DNA of 64,000 nt, taken from Hymenobacter sp. YC55. Lineage in GTDB: Bacteria; Bacteroidota; Bacteroidia; Cytophagales; Hymenobacteraceae. Below are positions 37,356 to 46,779 of the stretch, in pieces. The notes under the pieces were generated by a model. That model did no database searches, was not told the origin of the DNA, and worked only from the letters and a program-made list of their open reading frames with translations. A program made the translations under genes and the position numbers. The stretch's first letter is position 1, and each line of letters starts with the position of its first letter. The stretch is from NCBI RefSeq assembly GCF_029433095.1, contig NZ_JARNTX010000005.1, forward strand, positions 186,001 to 250,000. The letters run 5' to 3'.

Positions 37356-39665
37356 ATGAAGCGTAACGCTGTGCATATGGTGAAATCTGTTGTTGTGCTG
37401 GCTTCCAGTTTGGTCTTGTTCATGACCACGTATGCCAACAGCCAACAGGTTGCCAGCAAAGGAAATAGCACTAGCCTTACCCGCTACGTCGATCCTTACA
37501 TTGGTACCGGGTTCCATGGCCACGTGTTTATGGGAGCCAACGTGCCGTTTGGCGCAGTGCAGCTGGGGCCCGTCAACTTGTCGCAGGGCTGGGACTGGTG
37601 CTCTGGCTACCACTACTCGGACTCTACCATCGTGGGCTTTTCGCACACTCACCTCAGCGGTACCGGAATCGGCGACCTTGGCGATATAGCCGTGATGCCC
37701 ACAACGGGGCCCATCCGAGTGACGAAAGGCCGATTGAAAGACCCGAGCAAAGGCTACTTGTCTTTGTTTTCGCACCGCGATGAAACCGCCAAGCCGGGCT
37801 ACTATGCCGTTAAGCTGAAGCGCTACAATATTCAGGCAGAGCTTACAGCTTCTTCGCGGGTGGGCTTTCACCAATACACCTTTCCTCAAGCAGCCGAAGC
37901 ACACATCATCCTCGATTTAGAGCAGGGTATCGGCTGGGACCAACCAACTGATACGTTCATCGAGCAACGCAACGACAGCACCGTAGTAGGCTACCGCTAT
38001 TCCAAAGGATGGGCCAACGACCAACGCGTGTACTTTGCCATGGTGTTCTCGAAACCTATCCGCCAGTTTACCAGCTTGCTGGTAATCGATTCCTTGGGCA
38101 CTACCACCGCGGCTACCAAAGGTACCCGTCTCAAAGGGGTGGCTACGTTCACTACCAAGGCCGGCGAAAAAGTGAAGCTGAAGGTGGGGATTTCGCCGGT
38201 AAGCTCGGAAAACGCGCTGGCTAATATCCGCGCCGAAATTCCACATTGGAACTTTAATAAAACGGTGGCGGCGGCCGATGCAGCCTGGAACCAGGAGTTG
38301 CAGAAAGTACGAATCGAAGCTGACTCGGAGACGCGGCTAAAAACGTTTTATACCGCTCTGTACCACACCATGATTGCCCCGTCTATCTTCAACGACCACA
38401 ATGGCGATTATCTGGGCACCGATAAAAAGGTTTATAAGAAAGCTCCGTTCACCAACCTGACTACCTTCTCCCTCTGGGATACGTACCGGGCGGCTCATCC
38501 TTTGTTCAGCATTTTGCAGCCAAACCGGGTCAACGACATGATTAGCTCCATGCTGGCAGTGTATCAGCAGCAAGGCAAGTTGCCAGTGTGGCACCTGATG
38601 GGCAACGAAACCAACACCATGGTGGGCTACAGCGGCGTGCCGGTAGTAGTGGATGCTTACTTGAAAGGGTTTAAGGGCTTTGATGCCAACCTTGCTTATG
38701 AGGCAGTAAAAGCTACTGCCATGCGCGACGACTACGGCCTTAAATCTGTGAAAGAGTTAGGCTTCATCCCAGCCGACAGCGAAACCGAAAGCGTAGCCAA
38801 AGGCCTGGAATACGCCATCGACGATTGGTGCATTGCCCAAATGGCCAAGAAAATGGGCAAAGCCGACGACTACGCTTACTTCAGCAAGCGCGGCAAAAAC
38901 TATCAGAACTACTTCGACAAGCAGACCCGCTTTATGCGGGGCCGAGTAGCTCAAAATCAGTGGCGCACCCCGTTCAACCCCTTCGAGTCGCGCCACCGCA
39001 AAGACGATTTTACGGAAGGCAACTCCTGGCAATACACTTGGCTGGTGCCGCAAGATGTGGAAGGCCTCGTTGGCTTGCTAGGCGGCGACAAGGCGTTCGG
39101 TCAGAAGCTGGATTCGCTCTTTACCGCCAAAGGCGACATGGGCGCCGAGGCTTCCAACGACATCAGCGGCTTGATTGGGCAGTACGCGCACGGCAACGAG
39201 CCGAGCCACCACATTGCCTACCTGTATTCCTACGTCGGGCAGCCTTGGAAAACGGCCAATCAGGTTCGGTTTATAGTAGACAACTTCTACACCGCCAAAA
39301 CGGACGGTATCATCGGCAACGAAGACGTCGGGCAGATGTCGGCTTGGTACATCTTCTCGTCGCTCGGTTTTTACCCCGTGAACCCGGCCAATGGCTCGTA
39401 TGTGTTTGGCAGCCCAGTTGTAAACCGGGCGTCTGTGGCCTTAGCCAACAACAAAACACTATCCATCGAAGTGAAGAACAACGGCCCAGCCAACAAGTAC
39501 ATCCAAAGCGTGACGCTTAACGGTAAACCGTACTCAAAGTCGTATATCCTGCACAAGGACTTAATGGCCGGCGGCAAGTTGGTGTTCCAGATGGGCAACA
39601 AACCGAGCACTACGTGGGGCGTAGCTAAGCAAAACCGTCCTCAATCTGTATTAAGCCAACCCTAA
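37356..39665 (+). CDS. Alpha-mannosidase, GH92 family
   Basis: 769 residues with an N-terminal signal peptide (about 8-29). The N-terminal beta-sandwich begins LTRYVDPYIGTGFHGHVFMGA. The C-terminal (alpha/alpha)6 barrel carries the expected catalytic elements: acid Glu at about 554 (EGNSWQYTWLVPQD) and base region Asp at about 657 (GNEDVGQMSAWYIFSSLGFYPV). GH92 enzymes are calcium-dependent exo-alpha-mannosidases that trim high-mannose N-glycans. It follows the ROK kinase gene and probably shares its transcript. Periplasmic or surface location is expected. The linkage specificity (alpha-1,2, -1,3 or -1,6) is not decided by what I can see. Confidence 0.93.
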   Translation: MKRNAVHMVKSVVVLASSLVLFMTTYANSQQVASKGNSTSLTRYVDPYIGTGFHGHVFMGANVPFGAVQLGPVNLSQGWDWCSGYHYSDSTIVGFSHTHLSGTGIGDLGDIAVMPTTGPIRVTKGRLKDPSKGYLSLFSHRDETAKPGYYAVKLKRYNIQAELTASSRVGFHQYTFPQAAEAHIILDLEQGIGWDQPTDTFIEQRNDSTVVGYRYSKGWANDQRVYFAMVFSKPIRQFTSLLVIDSLGTTTAATKGTRLKGVATFTTKAGEKVKLKVGISPVSSENALANIRAEIPHWNFNKTVAAADAAWNQELQKVRIEADSETRLKTFYTALYHTMIAPSIFNDHNGDYLGTDKKVYKKAPFTNLTTFSLWDTYRAAHPLFSILQPNRVNDMISSMLAVYQQQGKLPVWHLMGNETNTMVGYSGVPVVVDAYLKGFKGFDANLAYEAVKATAMRDDYGLKSVKELGFIPADSETESVAKGLEYAIDDWCIAQMAKKMGKADDYAYFSKRGKNYQNYFDKQTRFMRGRVAQNQWRTPFNPFESRHRKDDFTEGNSWQYTWLVPQDVEGLVGLLGGDKAFGQKLDSLFTAKGDMGAEASNDISGLIGQYAHGNEPSHHIAYLYSYVGQPWKTANQVRFIVDNFYTAKTDGIIGNEDVGQMSAWYIFSSLGFYPVNPANGSYVFGSPVVNRASVALANNKTLSIEVKNNGPANKYIQSVTLNGKPYSKSYILHKDLMAGGKLVFQMGNKPSTTWGVAKQNRPQSVLSQP

Positions 39666-39852
39666 CTGCCTGCAAGCAAGCAAGAGGAATAAACAGTCAT
39701 CAACAAATCGGCGGCTCATTATGGCGTTGAATAAGTAGGTAGTCCTTAGTCGTTGAGTCGGACGGAGGCGTTGTTTGGGCTGTAATCGTGGCTGTAAACT
39801 ATTGAGCCGTGGCTTCTAGTTGGAGCTAGTTGACTTGATTCTTCCGCATAAC

Positions 39853-40080
39853 CTAAGACGTGATTTTCAACTCGCATAGCGTAGCAGCATAGCGCCCGAA
39901 CTTCTTGCGGTGCTGTTTCTGACGATAGTAGTTCAACCACAAATAGCGTTTCTGCAACTCGGCATAGGACGGCCGGAAGGCAGTGCCGGTTTGGCTGGCA
40001 AACTGCACATAGCCCCGATGCTCCGGGTAGTGCATGTTTACTACGCCCTGCGGCAACCAACCCCAGTTATGTTCGGGTAG
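39853..40080 (-). pseudogene. 3' remnant of a CBM9-like carbohydrate-binding protein gene
   Basis: The frame encodes EHNWGWLPQGVVNMHYPEHR and GYVQFA, then AELQKRYLWLNYYRQKQHRKKFG and a stop. This matches the conserved end of Bacteroidota proteins with a CBM9-like domain (WSPQGVxNMHYPERWGYVQF). The open frame extends about 85 bp further upstream with no recognisable homology and no start codon before a stop near 40190. Only the last ~75 codons of a gene usually over 300 codons remain, so it is a degraded fragment. The rest of 39666-40253 shows no gene. Confidence 0.6.
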
Positions 40081-40253
40081 GTCCTTGCACGCCGCTTCTT
40101 TCAGCTTACTGATTTTGCCCTCGCTGCTGTGCGTATCTCCTCGACGCGCAAGAAATTGATGCGCTAGAAGCTCCCTTCCGTTGGCACCCTAAAATTTCTG
40201 TACCGCGCTATATTGTTCTTCGCTTGCGTAAGCGTTACCCGATAAAAGGAAGT

Positions 40254-42512
40254 ATGAGGAGTGCATTTTTCGTTTTACTGTTTTTGCTTTCAGCAAATTC
40301 TTGCTCTAAAGTGGAAGCATTGCTTGCGAAGAGTTTTCAACCCGGCGAGCCACCTGTGCTCCCTTCTCCCCCACCTCCGTCTGGCCCCTACCAGTGGGCG
40401 GGCATTATCGGCACTACCAGCGACAATTTCTCGGTGAAACCGTGGCGGGGTGCGTCCTTTGTCCGCTCCGTGGCGTATGGTCCGGCGGGCGGCATTGTGG
40501 GGGCGGGCTACGCCGAAACGCACGAAAACGTAAGCACCTTCACCGACCAAACGCGCAACGCGCGGCGGGCGCTGGCCAACAACATGCTGTCCGTAGTCGA
40601 CCACGTCGATACCGATGGTAAGCTGTATTACATAGCCAGCAACAACAACGGTTGGGACAAGAACAGCTCGGTGTACGTGGTGGCACGGCGCTGCTCGGAT
40701 CGGGGCTTGCACCCTTTTCCGAAAGGAGACCGAGCAACTTTTGCCGGCGACAAAGCCCACGACAGCGACGCGGGCTACGACGGGGTAATCGGCTTGAAGC
40801 AGAAGATCGGCGGTTGGGACCCGGCCTTTGTAAAGTCCCAGCAGATCAGCGGCATGCGGGTGGAGCGGAACAACAGTTTGCTGGCAATTAGCCGAAAGTA
40901 CCAGGGCACAGTTCAGTTCTTCCACAAAACTACTGGCACGTTGCTCTCCACGCTTCGCCTGCCAGCGCCGGAAAAGTGCGTGTTTTCTCCTTCGGGCGAC
41001 TTTTGGGTGATAAGTCAGGGAGCGGTGAAGCGGTACGTAAACCGCAGCACCCGCACTACGCCCAATTTCGTTTTGCAAACCACTATCAAGAGCTTGCAAC
41101 AGCCCGTGGCGCTGGCCATGCGCCCCAATGGTACGTTGCTGGTGCAAGACGGCGGAAACCACCAGCAGGTAAAAGAATTTCTGCCCGACGGACGACCCGC
41201 AGGCGTATTCCCAGCCAAGCCCGGCGGCAACAAGTTGCGCCCCGACGTTACCTTGTCGAGTTTCCTGTTTGTGAACCGCGAAAGCCTCGGCACCCAGGAC
41301 ACCACCAACAGCGACTACGACAAGCCGCTGGGCTCGCTCGACGTAGCCCCCGACGGCTCGATCTGGCTGCTCGACGCCGGCAACTACCGCGTCATGCACT
41401 ACAGCGCCGCCTGGAAATACCTAGGGCAGTTTGGCTGGCTGCCCTGCCACTACAAAATTGCCGTGGACCCCAACGACGTCAAGCGAGTTCACTCCGATTT
41501 TATGGAACTGGAAGTGGACTGGACGCGGCCCATCCGGGGTGGCGACCAAACGCAGCTGGCGCATCCTACCTGGCTCCTGAAGAAGAACTGGTCCGCGCAG
41601 TTTAGTCGTAAGCTCGGACCGTTTCTGCACGTCGTGACTTACAGCAGCAAAGGGGTGAAACGCACCTTTGCGCAGTGCCACGATTCGGATTTCAACAACC
41701 AAGGCTGGCAAACTGAATTAGTGGAATTACCTGCTTCCGGAGTGGCCCGGCGCACCGGCATTCATATCGATTACGGCCCCAACACCGGCCGCAGTAAGAT
41801 TATCTATCCGGAGGGTATCCGGTGGTGGGAAATCACCGACGACGGGGCCGGCAACAAGCGGCAGTGCGGCTATTTCCAACCCTTCGAAGGCTTCGACAAA
41901 AACAACAATCCCGTATTTGGGGCAGTGCAGAAAAAGGTGGATTTCATTGCCGAGCTGGCCAAGCAAAACAACCGGCCGCTTAGCTATGGCGGCTGGAATC
42001 AGCAAGACGAGTGCCCCGTCACGGCCGACGGTACTTGGATCAGCTTTCGGGCGCCCCAAACCAAAGTGGGCGCTTTCCACTTAGGCGGCATCAAGCCTGG
42101 TCAAACCAAGTGGAATTGGCTGGCCTTGCCCAACAAGCTAATGACCAACATCCAGGAAATCGTACCGGGCTACTATCCAGCGCAAGGCTCCGGTTCCGAT
42201 TTTGGCGGCCATACTGGCGTCGCTGTTCATGCGGTAGGGCAGTACGTGGTGTGCAGCTACGACGGCCAGAACGGCTTCTTTTCCAATCAGCACTGGCTCT
42301 TCAAGCAGGACGGCACCTACCTAGGCCAATACGGCCGCTACAGCCGCGACCAACCCGAGTTCCATGACCTCGATGCCGCCCCAAGTGGCTACGCCAACAA
42401 TACCGGCTATAGCTGCCTGCTCCAATCCGGCAACACGCTGTTTGAGCTCACCACCGACGAAGCATACTTCGGTGGGATTCACGTCCACCGGCTTCAAGTG
42501 CCAAATCAGTAA
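40254..42512 (+). CDS. Secreted lipoprotein with NHL/beta-propeller-like repeats
   Basis: 752 residues from the ATG at 40254, which gives a lipoprotein signal (FFVLLFLLSANSC, Cys17 lipidated) and then a Pro/Ser linker (about 35-50). The body has propeller-like blades: LALAMRPNGTLLVQDGGN, GSLDVAPDGSIWLLDAGNYRVMHY and WLFKQDGTYLGQYGRY. These resemble NHL-type repeats. No catalytic motif is recognised. Localisation is outer membrane or cell surface. It lies beside the GH92 gene and the CBM9-like remnant, so a role in carbohydrate handling is possible but unproven. Confidence 0.8.
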   Translation: MRSAFFVLLFLLSANSCSKVEALLAKSFQPGEPPVLPSPPPPSGPYQWAGIIGTTSDNFSVKPWRGASFVRSVAYGPAGGIVGAGYAETHENVSTFTDQTRNARRALANNMLSVVDHVDTDGKLYYIASNNNGWDKNSSVYVVARRCSDRGLHPFPKGDRATFAGDKAHDSDAGYDGVIGLKQKIGGWDPAFVKSQQISGMRVERNNSLLAISRKYQGTVQFFHKTTGTLLSTLRLPAPEKCVFSPSGDFWVISQGAVKRYVNRSTRTTPNFVLQTTIKSLQQPVALAMRPNGTLLVQDGGNHQQVKEFLPDGRPAGVFPAKPGGNKLRPDVTLSSFLFVNRESLGTQDTTNSDYDKPLGSLDVAPDGSIWLLDAGNYRVMHYSAAWKYLGQFGWLPCHYKIAVDPNDVKRVHSDFMELEVDWTRPIRGGDQTQLAHPTWLLKKNWSAQFSRKLGPFLHVVTYSSKGVKRTFAQCHDSDFNNQGWQTELVELPASGVARRTGIHIDYGPNTGRSKIIYPEGIRWWEITDDGAGNKRQCGYFQPFEGFDKNNNPVFGAVQKKVDFIAELAKQNNRPLSYGGWNQQDECPVTADGTWISFRAPQTKVGAFHLGGIKPGQTKWNWLALPNKLMTNIQEIVPGYYPAQGSGSDFGGHTGVAVHAVGQYVVCSYDGQNGFFSNQHWLFKQDGTYLGQYGRYSRDQPEFHDLDAAPSGYANNTGYSCLLQSGNTLFELTTDEAYFGGIHVHRLQVPNQ

Positions 42513-42624
42513 GGGTGCAAAACCAACAGTGGGGCTTGGTAGAAGCTTCGGGCCTAACCCCGAACCTGGCGTTCAATCTACTTACTGCGGGTAGTAGCAC
42601 TATTTATCCAGAATAGGGTACTCA

Positions 42625-43782
42625 CTAAGGCTGCTGCACTTTTCCCTTTTTAGCTCCTCCAGCCTGCTTTGTGACCACGGGCCTCACGTCGGTAAGTAAT
42701 GTGACGAGCAGCTTACCCGGCTCTTCCAACGGAATCAAGTGAGCTGAATTCTCGAACCAAACTCCTTTTTTCAAGGGCGCTTTTAGCTTACTAAGCCATG
42801 CAGCCGTCGGCTCCGAGGGAGTGGTGTAGTCGTGCCGCCCCATCAGCATAAAGACCGGAATAGGAAATGAAGTGACGGGCTTGAAATCAACCGCCAAGAA
42901 TTCAGGCAACACGCGCCCCAACGTAAACAAGCTACCCTGATCGATTGCCGCTACATCCTGTGTGGTGTACAATGGCGAGAGCAGCGGTGCCTGGAAGTAG
43001 TAAGAGGATTTGTCGCGGTAGGCCGACAGGCCGCCGTAGTACTGCGGCCACTTGCGCGCAATAATGATTCTTTCCCGGGTGATGGGCTGGTTGCCTGGGT
43101 AGGGCGCAATAGAACGAAGCTCTTTCAATGCAGCTTCGTTTTTGTGGGCAGTGGCCTGTGCTAGCGCGTAGCGGAAGCTTACTTCTTCGTTGTCTCGGGT
43201 ATTGATTACCTGCCCAATTCCGACGTAAGCGTAAAACAAATCAGGGCGTTTGAGGGCGGCCTTCATGCCCACAATCGTGCCCCAGCTGTGGCCCACTAGT
43301 ATCACCTTGTCTTTGCCGTATTTTCTCTTGATAGATTCGGCCATCTTAACGGCGTCATCCACATACTGCGCAATGGATAAGGTAGCACCTAGCTTGACGG
43401 TATCGTTGGAAGCATAGGTTTTGCCCGCAGCCCGCTGGTCGTAGTGCACCACGGTGAAGTACTCTTCGAGGGGGCGCTGAAACGTCCAAGCTACCGGAGC
43501 CATGGGAGAAGCAGGACCGCCATGAACAAACAAGATGATGGGGTTGCTTCGGTCTTGCCCTCTCACAAACACCCATTGCTTAAGCCCTCCAATGCTAGCT
43601 TCGTACGACTCCTGCACCCCATTGGGAGCTACAATCTTGCCGAGGTCATCCACGATTTTGCGAGCTTCGGAATTAGGGTCAGCTATACCATTGTCTTTTC
43701 CTTGCCCCCAAGAACTGACGGAACAAACCAGCATAAACAGGATGCAGAGTAGCTTGCGGTGCGAAAATGAATTCAGCTGCAT
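42625..43782 (-). CDS. Secreted alpha/beta hydrolase, proline-iminopeptidase-like
   Basis: 385 residues with a signal peptide (about 9-26). The oxyanion-hole motif HGGPASPM, nucleophile Ser166 (GHSWGT), Asp318 (GRHDYTTP) and His348 (ENSAHLIPLEEP) form a complete triad, and the HGGPG-like motif places it near prolyl aminopeptidases (peptidase S33). A Lys-rich tail ends the protein. It probably cleaves peptides or small amides in the periplasm; the substrate is unknown. Convergent with the propeller lipoprotein gene; a small TTCGGG/CCCGAA hairpin at 42547-42564 lies between them. Confidence 0.85.
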   Translation of the reverse strand: MQLNSFSHRKLLCILFMLVCSVSSWGQGKDNGIADPNSEARKIVDDLGKIVAPNGVQESYEASIGGLKQWVFVRGQDRSNPIILFVHGGPASPMAPVAWTFQRPLEEYFTVVHYDQRAAGKTYASNDTVKLGATLSIAQYVDDAVKMAESIKRKYGKDKVILVGHSWGTIVGMKAALKRPDLFYAYVGIGQVINTRDNEEVSFRYALAQATAHKNEAALKELRSIAPYPGNQPITRERIIIARKWPQYYGGLSAYRDKSSYYFQAPLLSPLYTTQDVAAIDQGSLFTLGRVLPEFLAVDFKPVTSFPIPVFMLMGRHDYTTPSEPTAAWLSKLKAPLKKGVWFENSAHLIPLEEPGKLLVTLLTDVRPVVTKQAGGAKKGKVQQP

Positions 43783-44061
43783 AAGAATCTGTAGTAGAGC
43801 GGTAAAGAACAGCGAGGCCCGAGTTCAAACAACAAACGGCCATTCCAATCAGCAGATAGTATTTGTAGCCAGAGCGTTGCCTCTACCGCGAGTCAAAATC
43901 TATGCGCTATACTCATGGCAATGAAAGAAGCTATTTAAACCAGCTTTTCAAACTTAGTAACGGTGGGCAGCTTGTAATCAAAGGCAGGTAGGCTATACAA
44001 CTATTTCCAAGCAGAGGAGTAGGAAGAGGGCCACGTCGGCTTCACTTTCTACTGTCTGATT

Positions 44062-44736
44062 ATGCCGCGTTTTCTCACCTCCGCGCAGTACTACGTGTTA
44101 TTACTCGTCACTAGCTTGGTTTGCCTTATAGGCATCAATTCTTGTGGCATCAGCGAGCAAGTGCAACAAGCCAAAGCCTTTAAGGACGCTGAAATTCGCC
44201 TGGCTTCTGTGGAACAAGCTACTGTAGCGGGTATCGACGTATTAAAAGTTCGCAAGGTCAGTGACTTGAGCACGCTTAACCAAGCTCGCTTGGCTGCTGC
44301 TTATGCCTCTGGCAATCTGCCTCTACGCATGCTCGTGAACCTGGAAATCCGTAATCCCAACGACGAGATGGCGGCTCTCAACGGCCTCGACTACATCGCC
44401 CTGCTCGATGGCAAGCAAATAGCCACCGGAAGAACCACCCAACGTATTGAAGTGGCTCCCAACGGCGGAGTGGCACTAGCTCCGGTCACGTTGGAAAGCA
44501 ATCTGCGCGATGCCCTAGGTGAGCAGTCGGGCGAGAGCCTCGCTAACTTTGCTTTCGGGCTATCGGACCGTGGCGAAGAACCAATGCGCCTGACGCTACG
44601 CCTAAAGCCTACTTTCATCACCAGCGGTGGCCGCTCTATCTCCCCCACTGGCTACATCGACGTCAACAAAGAATTCACCGCTCGTCAGGCCATGGATGCT
44701 ATCAACCGGCGCGACTCTCTCAAACGCCAACCGTAG
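44062..44736 (+). CDS. LEA-2/WHy-like lipoprotein
   Basis: 224 residues. The N-terminus is a lipoprotein signal (LVCLIGINSC, Cys28). Residues about 60-215 form a single beta-sandwich with LEA type 2 features (LRMLVNLEIRNPNDEMAALNGLDYIALLDGK). Similar small lipoproteins are frequent in Hymenobacter-like genomes and are thought to protect against desiccation or to stabilise the envelope, which is not demonstrated. It converges on the first rep gene across 56 bp. Confidence 0.72.
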   Translation: MPRFLTSAQYYVLLLVTSLVCLIGINSCGISEQVQQAKAFKDAEIRLASVEQATVAGIDVLKVRKVSDLSTLNQARLAAAYASGNLPLRMLVNLEIRNPNDEMAALNGLDYIALLDGKQIATGRTTQRIEVAPNGGVALAPVTLESNLRDALGEQSGESLANFAFGLSDRGEEPMRLTLRLKPTFITSGGRSISPTGYIDVNKEFTARQAMDAINRRDSLKRQP

Positions 44737-44792
44737 CCTTTAAGCTTACCTGCTCCCCTATCTAGTTCTTGCTCGTTAAGGCCACTGACTCT

Positions 44793-46010
44793 TTAGTCCC
44801 TCTTCACCGCCCACTGCACACCTCCCCCATCGGTCTCGACTACGAATCCCTGGTCGAGGTAGACAGACTGGAAATGCTCTTCGAAGCTAGACGCCGTTGT
44901 TAAGTTTTTGCGCACCATCGTTTGGTAAATGGCTGGCAACTCATCGAGCCGGTAACGCACCTCCTTCGAGTCTTGGCGGGCCGGCGCTGGTTTCCTTGCA
45001 GGTGCTATGCTACGCTTCTGCGCTTCTTTGTACTCAGCGGTTAGGTGCTTTTTGGTGATGGCCGAAACAATAGCCCCGGCCAGGCTTTTGATCTTGCCCT
45101 CGTTGCTTTTGCTGCGCTGGTGTTGCACCACATACTGGACGTAGCCAGGCTCTACCTCGCCCCGCTCAATAAGCTCGCCTACTGCTACAATGCTGGCCGC
45201 GGCCACTCCAGCTTGCAGCAAAGCTTCTTCCCAGGCGCTGCTGGCGGCTAGCAAGGCCTCTCCTTCTCCGGCAGCCAAAGACGTGAAGCGGAACTTGATT
45301 TCCGCAACCCCTTTGCCCTGCCGAATCAAATCGTATTCGAAGGGTAGATCGGTTTTGGCTAGCTCCAGTTGCGCGCGGTCCAGCACCCGCAGCCGGAACA
45401 GTGGAAACTGCTTGTATTGCCCTTCTAGATTCAGCAAGGCCTTAAGCTGGTCGACGCCGATAGTGCGGGTGCCAAAGGCGCTATATTCCTTGAGCAACCA
45501 GTAAATGCGGTACGAATGGGGGCTCTTCAGCTTCAGTAGCTGCACTACCTGTGCCTTGGTGAAATTGCGCTGCAACTGTAGCAGGTAGGGCATTACTTCA
45601 TCGTTGAAGCGCACGTGCAGGGCGCCTTCTTCCCCGCGGTACTTGGCGTACGCCATCAGGGGAATCTTGTCGAAGTCCGGATCGGAGTTTTTACGATTAG
45701 CCCGGCGGGCAGGGTTAGGCCGCTCGATGTGCAGGATGCGGCTCACCAGCTGGTTGCACATGCCTGCTACTTGTTGATAATCCTTGCTACTTGGCCGGCG
45801 CCCCGATAAAGCCACTACTTCCGTCAAAGGAATCCGCATTTCCCGAAACTCACTATCGTCGCGGCCAATGCGGGAAAGCATGGCCATAAACAAGCGCATT
45901 TCAACCGTAGAGAGGTCGAAACGAGCATTTACCAGCGCATTGTGCTGGACCACTATCTTGCTGACGGGCAGTTCGGGCGTAGGGGTGGGGTCGAACAGGT
46001 TGGTTTGCAT
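44793..46010 (-). CDS. Rep_3/RepB-family plasmid replication initiator (copy 1)
   Basis: 405 residues with two winged-helix domains. The first (about 15-150) holds KIVVQHNALVNARFDLSTVEMRLFMAML; the second (about 165-270) holds FTKAQVVQLLKLKSPHSYRIYWLLKEY and the conserved GQYKQFPLFRLRVLDRA. A C-terminal region (about 285-405) is shared with copy 2. Proteins of this family bind iterons and melt the origin, and often repress their own gene as dimers. The iterons lie directly upstream (46112-46271). It is transcribed away from copy 2; the two are paralogues by eye. Confidence 0.95.
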   Translation of the reverse strand: MQTNLFDPTPTPELPVSKIVVQHNALVNARFDLSTVEMRLFMAMLSRIGRDDSEFREMRIPLTEVVALSGRRPSSKDYQQVAGMCNQLVSRILHIERPNPARRANRKNSDPDFDKIPLMAYAKYRGEEGALHVRFNDEVMPYLLQLQRNFTKAQVVQLLKLKSPHSYRIYWLLKEYSAFGTRTIGVDQLKALLNLEGQYKQFPLFRLRVLDRAQLELAKTDLPFEYDLIRQGKGVAEIKFRFTSLAAGEGEALLAASSAWEEALLQAGVAAASIVAVGELIERGEVEPGYVQYVVQHQRSKSNEGKIKSLAGAIVSAITKKHLTAEYKEAQKRSIAPARKPAPARQDSKEVRYRLDELPAIYQTMVRKNLTTASSFEEHFQSVYLDQGFVVETDGGGVQWAVKRD

Positions 46011-46059
46011 GGATAGTACACCTAGTGGCTACCGGCAGTAAGTTCGGCAATGCCCCCAA

Positions 46060-46087
46060 CTATTACAAGTCGACAAGCTTGTAATAG
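46060..46087. repeat. Inverted pair of partial iterons upstream of rep copy 1
   Basis: CTATTACAAG (46060-46069) and CTTGTAATAG (46078-46087) form a perfect 10-bp inverted repeat with an 8-bp spacer, 50 bp upstream of the rep start. Inverted partial iterons in front of rep genes are the classic operator for dimeric Rep autorepression. Confidence 0.7.
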
Positions 46088-46096
46088 TTATCCACA
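46088..46096 (+). promoter_or_regulatory. DnaA box
   Basis: TTATCCACA is an exact match to the strict DnaA-box consensus, directly abutting the inverted iteron pair and 16 bp before the ordered iteron array. Host DnaA is often needed at iteron origins. Confidence 0.75.
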
Positions 46097-46111
46097 CCAA
46101 TAGTGCGCTTT

Positions 46112-46271
46112 CGTGCTTTTGTAATAGGTAATCGTGCTTCTGGTAATAGGCCTACGTGGTTTTTGTAATAGGCACCCCAAGTATTGTCGTGGTTTTTGTA
46201 ATAGCTGTTTCGTGCTTTTTGTAATAACCCTGCGTGGTTTTTGTAATAGATAGTCGTGGTTTTTGTAATAG
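46112..46271 (+). repeat. Seven directly repeated iterons, helically phased
   Basis: Copies start at 46112 (one T short), 46133, 46155, 46188, 46211, 46233 and 46255. Steps are 21, 22, 33, 23, 22 and 22 bp, i.e. two or three helical turns, so Rep molecules would line up on one face. Four have G and three have C at the fifth base. Confidence 0.9.
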
Positions 46272-46400
46272 ATAACCCGTTTAATTTACTGAAATTAAGG
46301 TAGTTGTGGCACCCCTAAACCTATAAAGGTTTATAAATAAAGGAAACAACTGGTTTAAACAGGTCGTCTTTTATTTTTAGAAAAAGGTATTGGTGAAGAT
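46272..46400. other. AT-rich segment beside the iteron array, candidate melting region
   Basis: Immediately after the seven-iteron array the sequence is AT-rich, with TTAATTTACTGAAATTAAGG and a near-palindrome TAAACCTATAAAGGTTTA (46316-46333). Position next to a phased array and DnaA box fits a DNA unwinding element. A related GTTTAAACCTATGAAGG motif recurs near 47033. Confidence 0.5.
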
Positions 46401-46459
46401 TGGAACAAAGAAAGAGGAGAGCCAATAGCGGGTATGAAAGGGGCGGGCCGCCGGGCCGT

Positions 46460-46779
46460 CGTGGTTTTTGTAATAGTTACTTTCCTATACAGCCGTTTTT
46501 TGCTTATAAAGCCCTCTAGGAGCTTCCAACAAGGCATTTTAGCTACATTTCAGGTCATCAGCTAAAAGCTACTGACCGATTGCATTCGCCAGGAAGCACC
46601 TTTCTATTACCAAATCCACGACGGCGCAAACACTTGTTCTTCTCAGATATAGATCTTACAGGGCATCTATTACAAGAACCACGCAGGATTGCCTCATAAC
46701 AGGCAGCAAGAAGCCTTTTTGTTGTTTGGAAAGCCTAAGCATTAACACTAAGAAGAGACCGTCGTGGTTTTTGTAATAG
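46460..46779. repeat. Scattered iterons, middle group
   Basis: Single copies at 46460-46476 and 46763-46779 (forward) and 46604-46620 and 46667-46683 (reverse). All four are of the G subtype (CGTGG, or CCACG in reverse). 46604 has two mismatches and 46667 one. Confidence 0.85.

Noticed and set aside
40290..41399. 369-codon antisense frame inside the propeller lipoprotein gene
   Set aside because: Long antisense frames are common in this GC-rich codon pattern; its translation is Arg/His/Val-rich with no recognisable domain.
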